This document shows, piece by piece, positions 59,270-64,000 of a stretch of 64,000 nt of DNA. This stretch comes from an uncultured Eubacteriales bacterium (GTDB lineage Bacteria; Bacillota; Clostridia; Oscillospirales; UBA644). Positions within the stretch are counted from its first letter, which is position 1, and every line of letters starts with the position of its first letter. The DNA lies in NCBI GenBank assembly GCA_900547165.1, contig URFZ01000001.1:62001-126000 (forward strand), read 5' to 3'. The notes below the pieces were generated by a model. The model was not told the DNA's origin and did not search any database. It saw nothing but the letters and a program-made list of their open reading frames with translations. Made by a program: the position numbers and the translations under genes.

Positions 59270-60712
59270 CTATTTCATTTCTTTCAGAACTTCGAGCAGG
59301 AACTCCCACGTTCTGTTAAGAGACGAAACGCTCAGTTTTTCTCTCGGAGTATGTATATCAAAAATGTCGGGGCCGAACGAAACGCAGTCAAGTCCGGGCA
59401 TCTTTTCGGAGAAAAGACCGCATTCAAGTCCGCCGTGAATGGCGGTTATAACAGGCTTTTTGCCGAATTTCTTTTCATATACATCGGCGCAGAGTTTCAA
59501 TATCGGGGAATCCGACTTGAACTCCCATGCGGGATACTCACCGAAATAACTTACGGTGCCGCCGAGAAGAGCCGTCATGCGGGTCAGTCTCTTTTTAAGC
59601 ATTTCTTTTTGAGAAGAAACGCTGCTTCGAACGCAGAAAGACGCCGAAACTTCGTTTTCGGAAGTAGTCAATATACCGAGATTCAGCGATGTCTGCGGCA
59701 AGCCCGCAACGTCCATGCTGAGTTCTATAAGACCGTTCGGCATACAGGTCAGAAGCGTAACGACTTTTTCGCTGTCCGCATTTGTCATGGGCAGCACAGT
59801 CGGGGAGGCGGATTCAACACAAAGGGTCACGTCGGGATCGGGCGTTCTGTACTCATTTTTCAGGTCATCACCGAATTTTTCAAGTGCTTCCCGCGCTTTT
59901 TTCTCATCGGAAACGACAACAACGGCAAAACTTTCAACGGGAATGGCATTGTCTTTCAAACCGCCGTCAACCGAGACAATGCGCATATCGCAAACGCCGT
60001 CAAGGACGTCAAGCGCTCTGCCTATGAGCATGGAAGAATTTGCCCTGCCTCTGTTTATCATCTCACCCGAATGACCTCCGCGAAGTCCGTTCACGGTCAC
60101 TTTCAGCACCGTGCCGTCAAACTTTTCACGGGCAACGGGAATAACACATTCCGTGCGGTTTCCTCCCGCACAGCCTGCAGTGAAAACGCCCTCGTCTTCG
60201 GAGTCGAGATTAAGCATACGACGTCCTTTTATCGGAGAACAGTCAAGTTTTTCGGCACCGAGCATTCCTATTTCTTCATCGGAGGTCAACAGAACTTCCA
60301 ATGCGGGGTGAGAAATGTCAGAAGCGTCGAGAAGAGCCAAACCCATTGCAACGGCAACGCCGTCATCGCCGCCGAGCGTTGTGCCTTTTGCATAGAGCAT
60401 ATCACCGTCAAGACAAAGGTCAAGCCCCTCGGTCAACATATCTTTTTTGCAGTCCGCCGCCTGTTCGCAGACCATATCGGTGTGTCCCTGTATTATAACG
60501 GGCGCGGCGTTTTCATAGCCCGCCGTCGCAGGTTTTTTGATTATAAGATTATGCGCTTCGTCACGGATAACTTCAAGGTGTCTGTCACGCGCGAATTTCT
60601 CGCAAAAATCCGTTATCGCGTCAAGATTCCCCGACCCGTGCGGAATAGCGCATATCTGTTCAAAAATTTTGAGAACCTTTGCGGGAGCAAGCCCCTCGGT
60701 CAAATATTCCAT
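59270..60712 (-). CDS. pepD: Aminoacyl-histidine dipeptidase (M20 family, PepD)
   Basis: A 480-residue zinc peptidase. Metal-site blocks: IIQGHTDMVCE (His), GGDDGVAVAMGLALL (Asp), TSDEEIGMLGAEKL (catalytic and metal Glu) and LNLDSEDEGVFTAGCAGG; final His in IHTPREKLSV. A lid domain sits in the middle. Splits X-His and other dipeptides in the cytoplasm. ATG 60712 is the conserved start, although its ribosome-binding site is weak. Has its own promoter and terminator. Confidence 0.95.
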   Translation of the reverse strand: MEYLTEGLAPAKVLKIFEQICAIPHGSGNLDAITDFCEKFARDRHLEVIRDEAHNLIIKKPATAGYENAAPVIIQGHTDMVCEQAADCKKDMLTEGLDLCLDGDMLYAKGTTLGGDDGVAVAMGLALLDASDISHPALEVLLTSDEEIGMLGAEKLDCSPIKGRRMLNLDSEDEGVFTAGCAGGNRTECVIPVAREKFDGTVLKVTVNGLRGGHSGEMINRGRANSSMLIGRALDVLDGVCDMRIVSVDGGLKDNAIPVESFAVVVVSDEKKAREALEKFGDDLKNEYRTPDPDVTLCVESASPTVLPMTNADSEKVVTLLTCMPNGLIELSMDVAGLPQTSLNLGILTTSENEVSASFCVRSSVSSQKEMLKKRLTRMTALLGGTVSYFGEYPAWEFKSDSPILKLCADVYEKKFGKKPVITAIHGGLECGLFSEKMPGLDCVSFGPDIFDIHTPREKLSVSSLNRTWEFLLEVLKEMK

Positions 60713-60741
60713 ACCATCACAACTTTCAATTTGTTTTTTAC

Positions 60742-60770
60742 AGTATAGCACGAATTAAGGTTTCAGTCAA
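60742..60770 (-). promoter_or_regulatory. pepD promoter
   Basis: TTGACT (60770-60765), 17-nt spacer, TATACT (60747-60742). Confidence 0.7.
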
Positions 60771-60825
60771 GACGCACACATTATTTATTGACGACAAAAT
60801 ACGCTCCGTCAAAGTCGTTGCGGTA

Positions 60826-60865
60826 TTAAAGCGGGAGCCTCTTCTGAAAAGGGCTCCCGCTTTAA
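60826..60865 (-). terminator. Terminator after the transglutaminase-like gene
   Basis: A 14-bp perfect stem (60826-60839 with 60852-60865) with a 12-nt loop, 18 nt after the stop codon. The T-tract on the minus strand is short. Confidence 0.75.
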
Positions 60866-60883
60866 TTTTAATTTTTGAGATTT

Positions 60884-63760
60884 CTATTCGCAGGTATCTG
60901 CGTATTTTTGTGCCACGGATCTGATTGACAAAGCCCTTGCAGAGGAAGCACCGTTGACAATGATATAGAACTCGTCGCCGAGAGTATATCCGCTGACCGT
61001 AAGCGTCGGGTCATAGCCTGCGGCTTTGAGAACGGCTTCTTTGTTCGCTTTGAACGTTGCCCAGAACTCATCGATATCGCCGATTATATGAAGTTCTATA
61101 TATCCGTCGTTTTTAAGTCCCCGCGCCGCTTTTTCAAGTTCAAAGCCATTGGATATCTTATCTTCGACGTGCCAATAATTTGCTTTGGTCGAAGTGCAGT
61201 TCGGTATAGTCCACGGCATTGCCTCCAAGGTTCTCGATTTCAACAATTCTTCCGTCGTTATATTCATATACTCATGGAATATAGCGTTTATGCTGTCCTG
61301 ATCCGCCCAAGTCGGGTCGCAGAAATAATACTCGCCGTCTATTCTGACAAGAAGCCACGCATGATATATGACATTGCCCGAATCGTCTTTTGTTTCGCCC
61401 GTTGTATAAGTGGAAACTATTCCCGCTTTATACAGCAAATATTGCAAGCCGCGCGCATATCCCGCGCATATCGCCTCACCGTTGCCGAGAGAGCCGTAAG
61501 CAGTCTGGTCATAATCATTGAAAACGTATGTAACGGCATTGACAAACCTGTCGTGAATAATCACTTCTCGCTCATATTCGCTCATCGACGCGGTTATGCC
61601 TTCAAGCAGTTTTGCGGCGGAAGCATCGACTTTCTGTTTCTGTTTTTCGAGTTCTTCGCCCGTAAAGAAATAGTTCGGGTTGACATTGCCGATATAAACT
61701 GTACCGTCCTGAACGGAATTGGAATAACTGTACGAACTCTTAAACCACCAAAATTCCGGGCAATCGTTGATAACGCCCGTAAAAACAACATTGAAAAATT
61801 CGTCGGAAGTCAAACGGTACGAAGAGAAATCAACGGTTTCTTCGCAGTTTGCAAGCGCTTCATAGAATCTGTCATATGCCGCTTTGTACTTATCGGAGAT
61901 ATGGTTGTAAATATAGTATTGATCTTTTGTTATCGGGGTCAACGCGCTGTTTTCGATATAAATAAGTCTTTCTTCGCCGCTTACCTCGGTTCCGTCAAGT
62001 GTCACATAGTACGCCGTCACCCTGAAAGGAATTTTTCCTATCGAAAACGGAACATTCGTCACCGTGTAAGACGTGAAAAACGCCGCATCGGAACATATAT
62101 CGGTCGGTTTATAGACTATCGTTCCGTTTTTTGCCGTCATTTCACGGTACGCATTGTGAACGGGTTGAGTTACGGTTTTTCCGTTAAAAGTAATTTTGAA
62201 GCCCGCTTCCGAATAAGCCACGGAATCAAGAGTTGAAATAAAACGAAGATTTCGGGGATCGGTAGGCTCATTTTTCGCCGTCACCTGTGCCTTTACGGTA
62301 AAAATATCTTCGTCCACGAATTTTGCATAGGCTGTACCCGTCGTTTCTTTGTACGGCACGGTCTTTGCACTGTCGGCAAACCAGCCAGCGAAAACAACGC
62401 CGGGACGCTCGGGAAAAGTCCCCGCCTTTTTATAAGAGGAAACATCGTATTTGTCTGTAACAAATACAATATTCATTATCGCCTTTTCAAGCGTTTTATA
62501 CCTTTCGACCTGTTCATCGTAACGGCTGTCGTTGAACGTGTTGTAAGCATAATTGTAGTGCGCGTTTACAAGAAAATCGTTCAGCGCATTGAGCGCCGCC
62601 GCATAAGAGGAAACAGTCAGCAAGTTTTGGTCTTTTGTCGAAACGTAAGTGTAGTTTGCGGACGTATACGTCACGGCAAGAGAAGCGGGCATATACCTGT
62701 TCCACAAATCGTAGGCACGCTTTTTGCCGCCGTCAAGAATATACATCTGTTCGCCGAATTCATTGAGAAAATACGATATGAATTTCTTGTTTACCGCAGG
62801 TATGACCAAATCGTCAAGTGCCGCGCCGTGGTTCGCCATCATAAACTCAAAGACGACCGAATAAGGCGTTCCGCTTGCTTTTTGCGCGGCATGAGCCGTA
62901 TCGTCGGCAGAGGTCGGGATAGAACAAAGCGCCGCAAAATATTTATCCCATGAAAGCCCCGACGCGCCTATCGAAGCGTCAAACGTAAACGTCGAACGCT
63001 CATAATCGGGATTCGGGTCGGGCTCGGGATCGGGTTCGGTAGGAGTCGTCGGTTCGGGAGTTGTGGGGTCGGGCACCGTTGGATCTGTCGGGTCAGGAGC
63101 CGTCGGTTCAATCACATCAAGCGCCGCGACAAGGACGTTATATCTTGCAAGTTGTTCGTCGTATCTGTTTTCGTTGTATGTATTAAAAGCATAATTATAA
63201 TGTGCGTGAACAAGAAAATCGTTCAGCGCGTCAAGCGCCGCCTGATAATCGGCAACATTGTAACGGGACTGGTCGGCCGCCGCCATATAATAATAGTAAT
63301 CGGAAGTGTACGTTATTTTAAGTTCCGCCGCCACGGTCGAATTCCAAAGCGTGTATGCCCTCTTTTTACCTCCGTCGAGGATATACATCTGTTCGCCGAA
63401 CTCGTCAAGCAGATATTGAAGCAGACTTTTACCCGTAGACGTTGTAAGGCTGTCATATCGGGTCGTCGAACCTATTCCCGTATAATCGGAGTCCATCGTA
63501 CCCGTCGCGGCCAAGTCATTTTTCATCGTTTGATCGACGATATAGTACGGAGTTCCCTCCGCGCGCATGGACGAATGAGCGGTATCGTCGGAAGGAATGG
63601 ACTCTATCGCGCGATAATACCCCTCCCAGTTATGGTTTGCGGCAACGGCGGACGAATCAAAAATAAAAACGGATTGTGTCGCCGCAGACGAATGAAAAAC
63701 GGTAAAAACACTCAACAGCAGAATAACCGCCAACGAAACGGATATAAATTTATTTTTCAC
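60884..63760 (-). CDS. Secreted protein with duplicated N-domains and a transglutaminase-like domain
   Basis: A 958-residue exported protein. Signal peptide 1-27. Two homologous regions (about 30-215 and 258-435) share the motifs IPSDDTAH/IPTSADDTAH, EFGEQMYILDGGKKRAY, ALNDFLVHAHYNYAFNT and YDEQLARY, joined by a linker of Thr/Pro/Asp repeats (PDPTDPTVPDPTTPEPTTP). A small GWFAD-type (flg_new-like) region follows, then an Ig-like part, and a transglutaminase/protease-like domain with Cys765 (GEAICAGYARG), His800 (YHAWLLV) and Asp815 (CDPTWAD), a complete triad. No LPXTG or dockerin end is visible, so surface attachment is unclear. Could be an adhesin-processing or wall-acting enzyme. Confidence 0.83.
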   Translation of the reverse strand: MKNKFISVSLAVILLLSVFTVFHSSAATQSVFIFDSSAVAANHNWEGYYRAIESIPSDDTAHSSMRAEGTPYYIVDQTMKNDLAATGTMDSDYTGIGSTTRYDSLTTSTGKSLLQYLLDEFGEQMYILDGGKKRAYTLWNSTVAAELKITYTSDYYYYMAAADQSRYNVADYQAALDALNDFLVHAHYNYAFNTYNENRYDEQLARYNVLVAALDVIEPTAPDPTDPTVPDPTTPEPTTPTEPDPEPDPNPDYERSTFTFDASIGASGLSWDKYFAALCSIPTSADDTAHAAQKASGTPYSVVFEFMMANHGAALDDLVIPAVNKKFISYFLNEFGEQMYILDGGKKRAYDLWNRYMPASLAVTYTSANYTYVSTKDQNLLTVSSYAAALNALNDFLVNAHYNYAYNTFNDSRYDEQVERYKTLEKAIMNIVFVTDKYDVSSYKKAGTFPERPGVVFAGWFADSAKTVPYKETTGTAYAKFVDEDIFTVKAQVTAKNEPTDPRNLRFISTLDSVAYSEAGFKITFNGKTVTQPVHNAYREMTAKNGTIVYKPTDICSDAAFFTSYTVTNVPFSIGKIPFRVTAYYVTLDGTEVSGEERLIYIENSALTPITKDQYYIYNHISDKYKAAYDRFYEALANCEETVDFSSYRLTSDEFFNVVFTGVINDCPEFWWFKSSYSYSNSVQDGTVYIGNVNPNYFFTGEELEKQKQKVDASAAKLLEGITASMSEYEREVIIHDRFVNAVTYVFNDYDQTAYGSLGNGEAICAGYARGLQYLLYKAGIVSTYTTGETKDDSGNVIYHAWLLVRIDGEYYFCDPTWADQDSINAIFHEYMNITTEELLKSRTLEAMPWTIPNCTSTKANYWHVEDKISNGFELEKAARGLKNDGYIELHIIGDIDEFWATFKANKEAVLKAAGYDPTLTVSGYTLGDEFYIIVNGASSARALSIRSVAQKYADTCE

Positions 63761-63791
63761 GACCGAACCCTCTTTTCTTATATGTTATTTC

Positions 63792-63820
63792 ATTATAGCA
63801 AAATATACCAAAAAAGTCAA
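63792..63820 (-). promoter_or_regulatory. Promoter of the transglutaminase-like gene
   Basis: TTGACT (63820-63815), 17-nt spacer, TATAAT (63797-63792), 30 nt before the start codon. The remaining 180 nt to the window edge show no gene. Confidence 0.75.
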
Positions 63821-64000
63821 TACAACATTGAACAAAAACAAACACTTTGCATACAATGCGGAGACCGACGATTATTCGCTTTCCTGATTTTACGATATTG
63901 TAAAAACAGCAGGCAAAGTCCTGTTTATCGGACACGCTTAATGATATAATATGCTCAAAGAAAAGTGAACCAAAACTTTTTCACCCATCGTAAAGCATAT

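Noticed and set aside
59351..60748. A 465-codon plus-strand frame opposite pepD
   Set aside because: A shadow of pepD with no start signal and no recognisable motif.
63900..64000. Possible plus-strand promoter with ATATAAT near the right edge
   Set aside because: No matching -35 element and no downstream gene within the window.

Overview
The window looks like a chromosomal segment of an anaerobic Firmicute of class Clostridia, probably an Oscillospiraceae/Ruminococcaceae-like gut or rumen bacterium. This rests on the Firmicutes order of the S10-spc-alpha ribosomal cluster, the zinc forms of S4, S14 and adenylate kinase, pyruvate phosphate dikinase, ThyX instead of ThyA, a SCIFF ranthipeptide locus, and a dockerin-bearing secreted enzyme. 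The lineage is an inference. I see no rRNA, CRISPR array, transposase or prophage.

Region 1 (1-16.8 kb) is accessory. It holds a partial GH65 phosphorylase, tspO, and a minus-strand cassette (LytTR regulator, LiaF-like membrane protein, an unlisted 48-residue peptide gene, two half-size ABC exporters). A divergent plus-strand cassette follows: ECF sigma factor, membrane protein, lipoprotein, serpin lipoprotein and a small secreted protein. A decayed histidine-kinase relic precedes the SCIFF precursor and its radical SAM maturase, a fold-type I PLP decarboxylase, a membrane-anchored XRE regulator and degV. A cluster of long hairpins closes the region.

Region 2 (16.8-26.3 kb) is mostly housekeeping: ppdK, pth-mfd-PpiC lipoprotein, a tRNA-Thr(GGT) with its own promoter and terminator, a flavoprotein and a small unknown protein.

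Region 3 (26.3-42.6 kb, minus strand) is the complete S10-spc-alpha cluster from rpsJ to rplQ, with secY, adk, map, a KOW-domain protein and infA. It is driven by a strong extended -10 promoter at 42.6 kb and has a leader with an apparent attenuator. The str genes (rpsL, rpsG, fusA, tuf) are not upstream. The 0.55 kb beyond the promoter is AT-rich, non-coding, and carries a 33-nt perfectly alternating purine-pyrimidine tract and three degenerate repeats.

Region 4 (43.1-64 kb) starts with the dockerin protein, a second ECF sigma/anti-sigma pair, dus and a SLOG protein. An 11-gene minus-strand operon (59.1 to 48.3 kb) follows: thyX, tmk, DJ-1/PfpI, 5-FTHF cyclo-ligase, CPBP protease, mltG, trmR-like methyltransferase, zinc-ribbon membrane protein, U32 (TrhP-like) protein, and an ABC ATPase with a large FtsX permease. 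It combines dTMP synthesis, wall processing and probable tRNA U34 ho5U/mo5U modification. A PepD dipeptidase and a 958-residue secreted transglutaminase-like protein end the window.

The best candidate for something undescribed is the LytTR/LiaF/peptide/ABC cassette with the 48-residue gene at 6013-6159. The SCIFF locus (seven cysteines, terminator between precursor and maturase) and the sigma/serpin island follow.
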